64,000 nt of DNA from Streptomyces alboniger (GCF_008704395.1 NZ_CP023695.1:620001-684000); one strand, 5' to 3'. Shown: positions 17,127 through 26,727, numbered from the stretch's first letter. Program-made: numbers and translations. Notes: generated by a model not told the origin, from the letters alone.

Positions 17127-18110
17127 TCAGCTGGTCAGGGCGGGTTGATGGGTGTTCAGGTTCGCTTGTTCAGCCGTCGCCTGGTCGGCGTAGTGCTTCT
17201 CCTCGAACTCGATGGGGCTGAGGTAGCCGAGCCGTTTCTGGATGCGCCGGCTGTTGTAGAAGCCGTCGATGTACTCGAAGAGCGCCAGGTTCGCCTCGGC
17301 CTGGGTGGCGAAGACCCGACCGCGGACGCATTCGGTCTTGATGATCATTCAGAGGTTCCCCGCGAGGGCGTTATCGTACGAGTCTCCAGCTGAACCCATG
17401 GATGCCTCAATTCCCGCCCGCACCAGCCGTGTTGTGAGCTTCACGGACGTGTATTGACAGCCGTGGCCGGCGTGGTGGACCAACTGTCCGGGCTTCACCT
17501 CGCGGCTGGCCAGGGCGTACTCCAGCGAGGACAGCACCAGGTCGGCGTCCGCGCGGGCGGAGGTCTCCCAGGCCACCACCCGGCGCGAGAACGCGTCGCG
17601 GATCGCGGAGAGCCCCAGCGGACCCTCCCCGGTGGCGATCATCGTGAGGTCGGTGACCCACAGCCGGTTCGGCGCGGGCGCGGTGAAGTCGCGCATTACC
17701 AGGTCCGGAGCCAGGGTGGCCTTCGGTTCCTGGCGGGTGAAACCCTGCGGCGCGGGCTGATGCCCGCGAGATCGGCCTCGCGCATCAGACGCTCGACCCG
17801 CTTGCGGCCCACCCGTGTGCCCTCGCGTTTGAGGACGGCGTGCACGCGCGGCGAGCCGTAGATCCCACCGGAATCAGCGTGGACCTTCCGGATCCCGCAG
17901 TCAACTCCGCGTCGTAGCAGATGCGTTCGCACGGCTGTTTCTCGGCGCGGCGCCAGCGGTAGAAGGTGGAGGAGGCGATGTTCAGTTCCCGGAGGGTGGG
18001 CTCGACCTCCAGGTGCGGGTGCTCATCGAAGAGCGCCGTCACCTGGGCCGGGTCGGGTCGAGCTGGGCAGCGAAAAAAGCCGAGGCCGTCCGCAGACGCC
18101 CCTATAACGC
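17127..18110 (-). pseudogene. Broken IS3-family transposase (orfA tail + orfB)
   Basis: In order on the minus strand, the orfA tail (ASAFFAAQLDPTRPR, to about 18048) is followed by orfB pieces. These are the HTH_21-like start ([20 protein letters not shown]) and [20 protein letters not shown], then in another frame the integrase core (LWVTDLTMIATGEGPLGLS, HHAGHGCQYTS, GDSYDNALAGNL). A TGA at about 17346-17349 replaces the Trp codon of NALAxNLW, and the final segment follows (MIIKTECVRGRVFATQAEAN). At least two frameshifts and one nonsense change make it inactive. The orfA 5' part is missing, cut at the IS110 remnant. Confidence 0.85.
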
Positions 18111-19197
18111 GGGGGTGCGGGAAACCGGTCTGACCAGGTTAAAGACCTCTCGAGCAGCATATCGCTTGAGGCATCGGATGGTCTCACGACGGGTCTTGCC
18201 CTCCTGGGTGCGGCGTTCGTAGTACGCCTGGGTGCGCGGGTCATGGCGCAGGCGGGTGAACACGATGCGGTGCAGGGCGGCGTTTGCCTCACGGTCGCCG
18301 CCGTAGTTGAGCCGGCGCGTGCTCCGACGGCCCGCGGAGTACTCGACGGGGCTGACTCCGCAAAGGGCGGCAAAGGATGCCTCGGTGTTCAGCCGCTCGG
18401 GGTTGTCTCCCATGGTGATCAGTAGAGTGACGGCACTGTCCGGGCCGATGCCCACCGGGACGAGCAGCTGCGGGGCGTGGCGTTCGACGAGCCGGGTCAG
18501 GCGTTGGTTCAGCTCATTGATCTGCCCGGTGAGCTGTTCGATACGCTCCGCGAGCATTCTCAGGGTCATGTGGGTGGCCTGGGCCATCGCGTTCTCGCCG
18601 TCCTCATCGTCGCCTGGCTCGAGGCGTGCGCAGGTGCGGAACAGTTCGCGGTTGCCCAGGCTGGACAACCGCTCCCGCAGTGCGGGATCGGCGATGACCA
18701 GGACGGCCTTGAGCTGGTTGATCGCCTGGGTACGGGCCTTGACCGCCGAGTCCTGGCGAGCTTGAAGATCCGGGCGCTGTGCACCGGACCGTCGCCGGTT
18801 TTGGCCCGGGCCCAGGAGCGGCCGCTGAGCACGGCTCGCGCGGCGGCCTGAGCGTCGAGCGGGTCCGACTTCCCGAGCAGTCGGCGGGCTGAGCGGTCGG
18901 GCCGGTTCACTCGAAGACCTGAATCTGTTGGGCCAGCAGGTAGCGGGACAGGCCCGCGCCGAAAGTGCCGGTGCCCTCCACACCGGCCCGGCGCACCGTA
19001 CCCCGCTTGCGGGCCCACACGAGCAACTGTCGGTAGCCGGCCGCCGTCGCGGGAAAGGATTCCGTTCCCAGGATCTTCCCGAGCGGGGAGAGCACGGCGG
19101 CAACATGCACCTCACCGTGCGTGTCCACGCCCAGGACGACCTCGCGCCGAACGGGCGGATCCGTGCTCGAGGTGGTGCTGTGCTGTCGGGTCGTCAC
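18102..19197 (-). pseudogene. Broken IS110-family transposase, copy 1
   Basis: The RuvC-like DEDD N-terminus is present (VLGVDTHGEVHVAAVL, AGVEGTGTFGAGLSRYL). A one-base loss after QIQVFE (about 18907) moves the frame. GKSDPLDAQAAARAVL is then read in the second frame. Another one-base loss near 18760 (KLA|RQDS) returns to the frame containing the C-terminal Tnp domain (PVGIGPDSAVTLLITMGDN, AALCGVSPVEYS). Two frameshifts inactivate it, but all domains remain. It abuts the truncated IS3 orfA. Confidence 0.88.
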
Positions 19198-19450
19198 GAT
19201 GGTTCGCCTCCCGCGTGGTGACGTACTGGGTGGCTGGCACCAGGCTTCTCGGGCGGTCTGAACCGTGATGGCGCCTGAACTTCGGCAAGGCCCCTATGGG
19301 GACACGCCCTGTGGCTCGGTGACAGCAGACACCATCCCGCAACGACAGTCGACAAGCCCGTGACTGGACACTTCGGTCATAGATCTCATGAGTCAGACCC
19401 CCGCCCGGGACAGCACCACGCAACAATCCCACCAGCACCGGCACAACGGC
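19198..19450 (-). ncRNA. IS110 upstream non-coding end (candidate bridge-RNA region)
   Basis: IS110 elements carry a structured guide (bridge) RNA in the non-coding DNA upstream of the transposase. This stretch contains blocks shared with the same position of the second copy at 48204-48470: CCCCTATxGGGACACGCCC, GGACACxTCGGTCA and GTCAGACxCCCG. Conservation outside the coding frame in two otherwise divergent copies is the evidence. The exact RNA limits and loops cannot be fixed by eye. Confidence 0.45.
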
Positions 19451-19549
19451 ATGATCCGATCACTGTCGGAAGACTTCGTCCGGACCGGAGACCAACTGCT
19501 GCCGCGAGACGAGAGGACGGCCTAACCCTTGGTCTGCTCGTGACCGGCA

Positions 19550-19865
19550 ATGACAGACACCCAAGTCACCCGCCGCACCAGCCGGATACGACCGGCACGC
19601 GCCCGTGGTCCGGGACGCCTCCCTGACCGTCGCGCCCGGCGAAGCGGTCGGTCTGCTCGGCCCCAGCGGCTGCGGCAAATCCACCCTGGCCCGCGTCGCC
19701 GCCCTGCTGCACCGCCCCTACTCCGGCACCCCTGAACCTCGACAACGAACCCGTCCGGCACTGGCGGCACCGCGCCCTAAACGACCTGCGTACCGCCTTC
19801 GGCGTCGTCTTCCAGCAGCCCCGGATCTCCGCCGACCCCCGCCTCAACCTCGCCAACCCCATTAG
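19550..19865 (+). pseudogene. Fragment of an oligopeptide-type ABC transporter ATPase
   Basis: The Walker A region is clear ([20 protein letters not shown] at about 19630-19685). After a frameshift near 19735 the Q-loop region appears in another frame ([17 protein letters not shown]), which is typical of Dpp/Opp or nickel-type ATPases. Signature, Walker B and the C-terminus are absent. It is a truncated leftover with no function. Confidence 0.8.
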
Positions 19866-20014
19866 GAGGGTGCCCACGGACGTGCGGTCGATCGGCCCCC
19901 TCGGTGCGACAGGGAGTGCCCCCGTGCGCCGTCGACGTGCGGCGGAACCGGCATTAAGATCCGGACATCGACACCACGGGGAGTTCTTTAAGGTATCGGT
20001 CGGCGGTCGCCATA

Positions 20015-20707
20015 GTGTGCGGCGCGATCGCCAGTACGGGCTTCGTCTTCGCGCTCGTGCTGTGGCACGACCCGATAGAGAGAGCGATCGGCGCCGAACC
20101 GTACAAAGCCTTGCTCCAGTTCTTCCTGGTGGCGGTGCTCGGGGGCGGTGTCTCACTCGTCTATCAGGCGTTGAATCGCGAGGCGGACCGCCGTGCGGAG
20201 CGAATCCGGCAGCAGGAGGAGCGCACCGAGGCCCTTCGGGAGACCCGCCGGGACTATCTCCGTGATCTCGTCGCGCACTACAACGCCACGAAGCGTGCAC
20301 GGCGGTTGCTGCGTGCCACCGCCCTGACCGGCGGTCCGGGCGACGCGCACCGTCGGGTCCGGCTGGCCCGGTACGACGAGTTGCTGCAGGCGATCCTGGA
20401 CGCGCAACTGGCTCTGGAGACCATGTCCCGGATCATGGGCGCCCACAGCGGCGTCCTTGGTGCGGACCGCGGTCCCGCGGAGTCGCTCGACACGGCCTCG
20501 GACTACTTGCGATTGCTGATCACGGAGTACGAGGACTGCATGCCGGTGGCGGCGGGCCCGGAAGCAGAGCTGAGCAGCTTGCCCGAACTGGCCGACTTCA
20601 TCGGCCCCTATGCGGAGTCCAGCAGGTTTCGACACGAGTTCATCCGCCCCATGCAGGCGGCCATGTCCGCTCTGGAACAACTCGTGGTGGGGCCAGCCGT
20701 GAACTGA
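20015..20707 (+). CDS. Two-TM membrane protein with cytoplasmic coiled coil
   Basis: 230 residues. Two membrane helices (VCGAIASTGFVFALVLW, about 2-19, and LLQFFLVAVLGGGVSLVY, about 33-50) are followed by a charged coiled coil (ADRRAERIRQQEERTEALRE) and a helical C-terminal domain with conserved-looking acidic turns (ITEYEDCMPVAAG, ELADFIGPYAESSRFR). I recognise no family. The layout is like bacterial 2TM signal-relay or SLATT-like proteins. The GTG at 20015 has no clear ribosome site, so the N-terminus may extend a few residues upstream. It converges with the next gene, with 7 bases between the stops. Confidence 0.7.
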   Translation: MCGAIASTGFVFALVLWHDPIERAIGAEPYKALLQFFLVAVLGGGVSLVYQALNREADRRAERIRQQEERTEALRETRRDYLRDLVAHYNATKRARRLLRATALTGGPGDAHRRVRLARYDELLQAILDAQLALETMSRIMGAHSGVLGADRGPAESLDTASDYLRLLITEYEDCMPVAAGPEAELSSLPELADFIGPYAESSRFRHEFIRPMQAAMSALEQLVVGPAVN

Positions 20708-20714
20708 GAAGACG

Positions 20715-21167
20715 TCAACTCGTCCGACGACGGTCGTCGCCTTCGTCGGGCTCACCCTTCTCGTCGATCAGCATGCTGATCACCTGTCCGTGCTCGTGGC
20801 TCTGCAACGCGGACGGACTGTTTCTCTCTGTGGTGGCGAAGAGGGCGATGGCCGTGTCGAGTTCATTCTCCAGGAAGCCGGCGAGCCTGCTCAATGACTC
20901 GAAATACTCATAGGGAGAGTATGTGTCCCTGCCGTCGGCGAGTAGCCGGATGGCATCGGCTGCCCGGCGCACCGCCTTCACTTTCTTCACCAGGGCGTCG
21001 ACCAGCGAGGCGGTGAACTGCCCCGTGAGCTCTTGCCGCATCCGCTCCACCCTGCGGACACACGACGGAATCTCCCGTTCGAGCGCCTCTATGTCCTCGG
21101 TCAGATCACGTATCTCCTCAAGGGCACGTCGGGCACGCCCCAAGATGAGGGAAGCGGGTTCGGCCAT
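20715..21167 (-). CDS. Small all-helical protein of unknown function, 150 aa
   Basis: It is predicted helical throughout, with a heptad-like N-terminus (RRALEEIRDLTEDIEALERE) and a second bundle (LVDALVKKVKAVRRAADAIR). It has no membrane segment. The C-terminal tail is acidic and disordered (DEKGEPDEGDDRRRTS). It starts 18 bases after the kinase-like gene stops, so the two are probably co-transcribed. No family is recognised. Confidence 0.7.
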   Translation of the reverse strand: MAEPASLILGRARRALEEIRDLTEDIEALEREIPSCVRRVERMRQELTGQFTASLVDALVKKVKAVRRAADAIRLLADGRDTYSPYEYFESLSRLAGFLENELDTAIALFATTERNSPSALQSHEHGQVISMLIDEKGEPDEGDDRRRTS

Positions 21168-21185
21168 GTCGGGACGGTGGTGCGG

Positions 21186-22871
21186 TCAGGAGGACAGACC
21201 GAGGATCCAGGTCCTAAGCAACTGTGCGTGTCGGCAGGCGGCTCGTACCTCCGTGTCCGTGGACCCGGCCTGGAACGCCTCCTCGAACGTGGTCCGCAAC
21301 TCGCCGAGCAGATGTGCTGCTTCGCCGCCGGATCCCGGCCCGCCTCCCAGCGTGCCGTCCCCGAGCGTGCTCAGCGCCCGTTCCAGCCTTAAGCGCAGAG
21401 TCTCCGTGCACGCTGCCAGGACGGCCGCGTCTGGCGCGTCCAGTCGTACGGTGCGCAGTTCCGACAGGAACTCTTCCCACGGGCCGTCCCCGGGCGCGGT
21501 CTCCCGCGCGACGGAGTTCGGGACGGTCTCTGTGGCGGCAGAGGCCAGCTGGGTCCCCGCTTCGACCTCGTCCACCACGCCTACGACGGACGGCGGCTCC
21601 ACCGACCGGACAGGTCCTGTGATCTCCCGGCCGCGGTGATCGTCGAGACGGATCACCGTGTTCTGAGGGATGAGCGTTGCGGGCAGGATGAGCGGCTCCT
21701 CTTCAGGTCCGGGCCCGAACGGCACGAGTTGCGTAGCCGCCCGTGCCGCCAGCCAGAAGAACCAGGCCCGTTCCCACGGTTGGAGAAGACGGTCGCGGCC
21801 GGTGAGGATCAGAGAGATTGCGACGACGCAGAGTAGCCGCTGTGTTCGCCATGGGGCCGTGTTTGACCTATGGAGCGCCCGCGCCTCACCCGCTCTGGTC
21901 GTCCCCACGCCGATCGCTCGTAGTGGCGCGGGCCAGTTGCGCTCCTGAGGGCGGCTAGGGTCGATGGCCCACTGCTGAAGCGTGTCGAGGGTACGACGGT
22001 CCATGACGGACAAGGACTTGGCGATGGTGGTCAGCAGGAGGTAAACGGGATCCCAGGCCAGCGGGCTGGAATCGCTGTGCCGGGCCAGGTCCACCAGGAA
22101 GAACGCAATCGTGTGGTCCCTCGCCGGGAGCAGTAGATTCCCCGGGTGCAGGTCGCCGTGGACCTTGCCACGGGTGACGAGCACACTGTCCAACTGGTCA
22201 CCGAGGGAGCCGTTTCCGACCAGCGCGAAGGGGTTGATCCACAGTTGTCCTCCCTGGCTGATCCACCTCCGGGGAGCGGTCAGGAGTCCCTCGTGCTCGG
22301 CCGCCCATAGATGCAGGGTGCCCCTGGGGGCCAGGCGATCTTTGGGTTCTTTGAGCAGTTGTGCCAGGAGGGTACCGATCTGCTCAGGTTTCGATTTGGA
22401 CTTCGTGTTCCACTCGGTCAGCAAGGATGAGGTGATGTGTTGGCACGTGTCGACTTGGTCCAGACGTTCGGGCAGTGCTTCGTCGATCTCCTGGGTCTCA
22501 CGGAAGTCGCCTCCGGCCACACTCTGGAAGGTGACGGACCCGCCGCTCTCCAGCTGAAGGCCCTCCACGATGCGGGCCAGGTGACGCTCGGCGAAGGTGG
22601 GTGAGTCACGGTACGCCTTCTTATGGGCCGTGAACTCCTTGTCCGGATCGCCTTTCGTGACGATTTTGATGATCACCCCCTGCACGTGCTCCCCATCCCT
22701 CTGGACGTGAGAACCGAGCACCTGAGCCTCCGTGAAGCCCCTGCCGCTCCAGTGGGCGTCGTAGAAGACTGCTTCGTGCCGTTTCGCCCACCGTTGTAGT
22801 TCCCGGGCTGCGTGCGGTGATCTCACCTTTGCCAGGAACTTCTCGGTGTGAGCAGCGTCCTCGGGTGTCAC
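21186..22871 (-). CDS. Kinase-like (phosphotransferase-fold) protein, 561 aa
   Basis: Around residue 237 the motif KVHGDLHPGNLLL and about 15 residues later FFLVDLARH match the catalytic loop and metal-binding Asp of aminoglycoside phosphotransferase/choline-kinase-like enzymes. The N-terminal lobe (GVIIKIVTKGDPDKEFTAH) contains a candidate ATP lysine. The C-terminal 150 residues are low-complexity then helical. The protein resembles kinase-like parts of actinobacterial conflict (ternary-complex) systems, but I cannot assign a named family firmly. I start it at the GTG at 22871, which follows AGGAGACCCT. The much longer upstream frame (to 23360) lacks protein-like composition and overlaps the divergent gene. 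Confidence 0.75.
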   Translation of the reverse strand: MTPEDAAHTEKFLAKVRSPHAARELQRWAKRHEAVFYDAHWSGRGFTEAQVLGSHVQRDGEHVQGVIIKIVTKGDPDKEFTAHKKAYRDSPTFAERHLARIVEGLQLESGGSVTFQSVAGGDFRETQEIDEALPERLDQVDTCQHITSSLLTEWNTKSKSKPEQIGTLLAQLLKEPKDRLAPRGTLHLWAAEHEGLLTAPRRWISQGGQLWINPFALVGNGSLGDQLDSVLVTRGKVHGDLHPGNLLLPARDHTIAFFLVDLARHSDSSPLAWDPVYLLLTTIAKSLSVMDRRTLDTLQQWAIDPSRPQERNWPAPLRAIGVGTTRAGEARALHRSNTAPWRTQRLLCVVAISLILTGRDRLLQPWERAWFFWLAARAATQLVPFGPGPEEEPLILPATLIPQNTVIRLDDHRGREITGPVRSVEPPSVVGVVDEVEAGTQLASAATETVPNSVARETAPGDGPWEEFLSELRTVRLDAPDAAVLAACTETLRLRLERALSTLGDGTLGGGPGSGGEAAHLLGELRTTFEEAFQAGSTDTEVRAACRHAQLLRTWILGLSS

Positions 22872-23051
22872 AGGGTCTCCTGGCGTCGATGTCGGCCACG
22901 GCCCTTCCAACGTAACGGCGAACCGGACGATCGTCCTGAAGAACGTGCTCGATTCGCGAAGACCCGACGCACCGTGCACAGACCAACGAATTGCCCGTCC
23001 ATGGTTTGGGTCATGCTGGTACCGCCGCGCGCACGGAAGGGCCGCTGACAC
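22872..23051. promoter_or_regulatory. Divergent intergenic region
   Basis: 180 bases between the kinase-like gene (minus) and the one-TM gene (plus) must hold both promoters. No convincing -10/-35 pair stands out by eye. Confidence 0.4.
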
Positions 23052-24158
23052 ATGTGCACGAGCAGGACTTGGCGCGACCTGTTGGAGCAGGTGCTTCGGC
23101 GGGATGGGTACGGCGAGTGGAGGGACTTTCGAGAGGCACTGAGTGCGTTCGGGGCGGAGGGCCCCGGTTTTCGTGCGCTGCATCACGAGGCCGACCAGAT
23201 TATCTGCTCCGCGCAGGTCCAGGGAGTGCAGGCGCCGCTGACGGTGGCCGAGTGGTGCGCCACGGTGAGCACACGGCGTGAGCAGCGTGACCGCGCGCCG
23301 GTCTGGTCGCATGTGGAACTGCTGGTACGGGTCTGGTCTGCCCACCACCGCCAGGACCACACCGACGCGCAGGTTCTCCTCGACCGGTGGGCGAGCGCGT
23401 ACCGGGCCTGCGGCGGTACGACCACCTTGGAGTCACCCGAGCGGGCCGCACCTGGCCGGCGCCGCACGCCCGGCGATCGGCCTGTGGCCGAAAACGTGGC
23501 AGGGGCCAATGCCAGCGGTGAGGTGACCTCAGTGGCATCACCGAGGAGATCCCAGTGGTTCGCGATCGTGCCCTGGCTCAGACCGCCCAGGGCCACACGC
23601 TCGATGAGGCCATGGGCAGTGGGCACAGGGCTCGTAATGCTGGCAGGTCTGACCGTCACAGCACTGAAATTCTCGGACTGGCCTGCGACCGGCGACGACA
23701 AGGCGGTCACGGACAGCCGTACGACCACCTCTGCCTCCAGCAGTCCCCCGACCTCTCCCCCCGCCCACGACGACTCGTCCGTACCTTCCGCGTCCGTGCC
23801 ATGCCTGCGCACCTGCAGGGACATAAAACTGGGCGGCACCCGGAAGTTCGACATCGAGAGCTGGGGGAGTTCGGAGAGGAATCCGGACGTGGAAGCGGCA
23901 AGTCAGTCGGCGGACAACTACGAACTCCGCCCGCTCAACGGCGCTCGCCTGCAACCCATGCCCGGCGGGGGAGAGTTGGATGCCACGAAGTGCCCGCAGG
24001 GCGACCAAGGCTATTCCACCGCCCCGGTCGCAGCCCCACCCACGGTGAACGTGTGTCTGCTCACCGCTGAAGGCACTCGTGTCATGCTGACCCGACAGGA
24101 AGCCAATCAGCCTTACCGTCTCTTTCACGCTTCGGTGTTGGAACGGCGCTCGCCGTAA
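23052..24158 (+). CDS. Single-pass membrane protein with N-terminal helical and external domains
   Basis: 368 residues. Residues 1-120 are a compact helical domain (WRDLLEQVLRRDGYGEWRDF, HVELLVRVWSAHHRQDHTDA). One membrane helix lies near residues 188-210 (AVGTGLVMLAGLTVTAL). The C-terminal part is likely outside the cell and has four cysteines (CLRTCRDIKLGG, TKCPQGDQ, VNVCLLTAEG) that could form two disulfides. This is the build of a transmembrane sensor or signal relay. It is divergent from the kinase-like gene and may be its partner. No family is assigned. Confidence 0.7.
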   Translation: MCTSRTWRDLLEQVLRRDGYGEWRDFREALSAFGAEGPGFRALHHEADQIICSAQVQGVQAPLTVAEWCATVSTRREQRDRAPVWSHVELLVRVWSAHHRQDHTDAQVLLDRWASAYRACGGTTTLESPERAAPGRRRTPGDRPVAENVAGANASGEVTSVASPRRSQWFAIVPWLRPPRATRSMRPWAVGTGLVMLAGLTVTALKFSDWPATGDDKAVTDSRTTTSASSSPPTSPPAHDDSSVPSASVPCLRTCRDIKLGGTRKFDIESWGSSERNPDVEAASQSADNYELRPLNGARLQPMPGGGELDATKCPQGDQGYSTAPVAAPPTVNVCLLTAEGTRVMLTRQEANQPYRLFHASVLERRSP

Positions 24159-24289
24159 GCCAGCCCCATACCTTTCGCTCCAGGCACAATGCCGTGACTC
24201 TGTTGGTGATCTCCAGTGGGTGCTGACAGCTGCTCCGGTCGGTGCTTCAGTGGAGGCAGCGGGGCGGTGCCGAGGTCGGGGCGGGCCTG

Positions 24290-24700
24290 ATGTCGTTGCA
24301 GCCAGGGGATTACCAGCGGATTCCGGCGCGGACCGTGCGCACGGCGTGGGCGGCCTGCCCGAAGGGAACGCCCGCGATGCTGGTGCGGGATCGTCCCGAT
24401 GTGCTGTTCGAGGACGAGGAGTTCGCCGACCTCTATCCCGCTGATGGGCGCCCGGGTTCTCACCGGGGCAACTCGCGCTGGTCTCGGTGCTGCAGTTCGC
24501 CGAAGACCTGTCGGACCGGGCGGCGGCACAGGCGGCGCGTACGCGGATCGACTGGAAGTACGCCTTGGGCCTGGAGTTGGAGGACACCGGGTTCGACTAC
24601 TCGCTGCTGTGCGACTTCCGTGACCGTCTGGTCGAAGGCGACGTGGCGGACCGGATGCTCCGCGTGATGCTCACGCGGCTGACCGAGGCGGGACAAGGAG
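24290..24700 (+). pseudogene. 5' fragment of an IS1182-family transposase
   Basis: The N-terminus is typical (MSLQPGDYQRIPARTVRTAW, then RDRPDVLFEDEEFADLYP). A frameshift near 24455 moves the remainder to another frame (LQFAEDLSDRAAAQAARTRI, LLCDFRDRLVEGDVADRML). The sequence then stops matching at about 24700, where an IS701 transposase end begins. No catalytic core remains. Confidence 0.8.
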
Positions 24701-25493
24701 GCGGGCTTCGGCTGCCGGGCGGTTGTCGCCGACTGTGCCTACTCCGTCAGCGACGACTGGTACTTCACACTGCGGGCCTACGTGGTGGCCCTCAAGCAAG
24801 CGGAGCAACGGCACCTGGGCCCCGGCCGACCAGCCGCACACCCCTATCAACGCCGCACAGACTCTGACCTGCCGGGACGCCGGCCGACCCAGCAAGTGGA
24901 CACCCGTCGAGCGCCACTTTCGCAACGGGCACACCGAGACCTGGTGGGCCGCCGACGCCCGTCTGGGCGGCTACGGCCCCGACAGCCCCTGCCGCCTGGT
25001 CGTGGCCACCACCGACCCGGCCACCCTGCCGGAGAAGGCGACCGGGTACCTGGCCGCCAATCTGCCCCACCCCGCCCCTCACGCCGCCACCAGCCCGCAC
25101 CCGCCGCACGACCTCGCCGAGATCGTGCGGCTCTACGGACTGCGGCCGTGGATCGGGCAGAGCTACAAGCAGATCAAGGACAAACTCGGCTGGGCCGACT
25201 TCCAGGTCCACTCCGACTGCGCCCTCCGCCGTCACCAGACCCTGGTCATCTGCGCCTTCTCGTTCTGTTGGGACCAGTGGTTCGCGCCGCCCGGACCATT
25301 GGATGCCACCGCACCGGGCCCCCTGCCCCGACGGCCGGCCAGAGAGGGGGCACCGCCACACCCCACCAGCCCCAACTACCCTGCTGGCCCGCGGCATTAC
25401 GTGCCGTCCGAGCCTGCGGGCAACACCGTTCCACGCCCGGACAGTCCGCACGCATGCGTGCGCAGTTCCACGCGCACGGCCTGGCTGACTACT
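24700..25493 (+). pseudogene. 3' fragment of an IS701-family transposase
   Basis: It joins directly to the IS1182 piece. The first residues (AVVADCAYSVSDDWYFTLR) are in one frame. After a shift near 24780 the body follows (PVERHFRNGHTETWWAADAR, ATTDPATLPEKATGYLAANL, LRPWIGQSYKQIKDKLGWAD, LVICAFSFCWDQWF), which is the conserved IS701 C-terminal half. The N-terminal half is missing. The head-to-tail junction of two unrelated transposases implies a deletion between two nested elements. Confidence 0.8.
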
Positions 25494-26358
25494 GAACGGG
25501 GGCGAAGCGGTCGATCAGGTACCGAACCACACTGGTCAACGCCTGAAGGCGGAACCGTGCCTCCCCTGCGTCCGAGGTGCCCGGGTGCGGTCCGTTGGTG
25601 TGCGTGATCTGCCAAAGTCCGCGTACGAAATGCCCACCGTCCTTCTCGGGCAACAGGCCCTGGTCGATGAGGTACGCGATGGCCAGCCCTCCGTCGCCTT
25701 GCTTCGTGCTTGTGAACCCATGCGCGGCTGCCACGTGGACGACGACGGCCTCGAACATGGCCCGCAGCTGCCCGTTCGCCGCCTCGAAACGCTGCTCCAC
25801 AAGATTGTCCACGGCCTGGCGGTAGCAGTTCTTCGCGACGGTCATCCCGAGCCGGTCGAAGCCGTGCTCCAAAGCCGTGATCTCGTTGCTGAGCGGTGCG
25901 AGCGGTTCGTCCAGGGGCAGGAGACGTACGCCGACCAGACCACCCGTCTGCGGTGCGCCCCATATGTCCTCAGAGGTCTCGTACTCCGCAACTAGGTCGA
26001 AGCCGTCCGCCCGGAGGGCCTCTCGCAGCTGCCAGAACGGTGTTCCGGTACGGACGTCCCCCTGCTCGGAGGGAGCTGTCCGCTCCGCGACCAGCCGCAC
26101 AAACTCGTACAGGGCCTTACGGGCCGTCAGGTCGGCGTCGGCGGCCTGTCGCTGTGCGCCCCGTACCGTCTGGATCACCAGCTCGGCCTTGCTGTACGAC
26201 GCGGATGGCATGAAGTCGTCCAGCCCGGCCTTCATGAAGACGATCTCCAAGTCGGCCTTGGAGAAGACATCCCTCGCGATGTCGGCTGCGCACCCGATGG
26301 CGGGCGACGAAATCTGTTTCACCCTGGAATCGTCCCAGCCCAGAAGGCGCCGTGTCAC
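25489..26358 (-). CDS. Putative abortive-infection/HEPN-like protein, 289 aa
   Basis: The N-terminal half is helical (ADIARDVFSKADLEIVFMKA, ARKALYEFVRLVAERT) with a short beta segment. The C-terminal half (QAVDNLVEQRFEAANGQLRA, then HFVRGLWQITHTNGPHPGTS and FRLQALTSVVRYLIDRF) has the all-helix plan and late N-G-H-P-G turn seen in Abi C-terminal/HEPN-type domains. The HEPN RNase motif Rx4-6H is not clear, so nuclease activity is not claimed. The GTG at 26358 follows AAGGTGAAATCAGG. GTG at 26322 is the alternative. It is isolated among transposon remnants, as expected for a mobile defence gene. Confidence 0.65.
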   Translation of the reverse strand: MTRRLLGWDDSRVKQISSPAIGCAADIARDVFSKADLEIVFMKAGLDDFMPSASYSKAELVIQTVRGAQRQAADADLTARKALYEFVRLVAERTAPSEQGDVRTGTPFWQLREALRADGFDLVAEYETSEDIWGAPQTGGLVGVRLLPLDEPLAPLSNEITALEHGFDRLGMTVAKNCYRQAVDNLVEQRFEAANGQLRAMFEAVVVHVAAAHGFTSTKQGDGGLAIAYLIDQGLLPEKDGGHFVRGLWQITHTNGPHPGTSDAGEARFRLQALTSVVRYLIDRFAPVQ

Positions 26359-26499
26359 CCTGATTTCACCTTGAGTCCGGATCGCGACTCCCGTGATGGT
26401 TCGACTCTCCGGGCGCAGCCAGCCCGTAGCGCGCGGCAGCCCGACCAAGGGTGGACGAGACCAACGGAAGGCCCGCCCGCGTACAACCCAGCACAGGGA

Positions 26500-26727
26500 T
26501 CACGCCGGGTGCCGGGTCAGGACGGAACCGCCCACCATAGGCTCGTTTCCCGCGGCCACGGCGACGAGAGTCCGCTGCGCCGTGGCGAAGGTCAGCGCAT
26601 CGACAAGCTGGGGCTGGTGCAGCAGCGACGGTCCCGACAGCCCTGTGCTCACGTTAATAACGTGAGCATCCGCCTCCACGCAGGCGACTGTGGCATCGGC
26701 CATCTCCGTCGGCGTCGCCGACGGCCG
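26500..26727 (-). pseudogene. Fragment of a subtilisin-like (S8) peptidase
   Basis: The stretch reads MADATVACVEADAHVINVST, then LVDALTFATAQRTLVAVAAG followed by NEPMVGG and VLTRHP. This is the region around the oxyanion Asn (AAGN) of S8 proteases. The Asp, His and Ser catalytic segments are absent and the flanks are unrelated, so it is a remnant. Confidence 0.75.

Noticed and set aside
18102..19197. Programmed frameshifting as an explanation for the split IS110 transposase
   Set aside because: IS110 transposases are normally one frame. Two separate single-base losses in conserved motifs are better explained as mutations.
23052..23360. Starting the kinase-like protein at 23360
   Set aside because: That extension lacks protein-like composition and overlaps the divergent membrane-protein gene. 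The GTG at 22871 has a good ribosome site.
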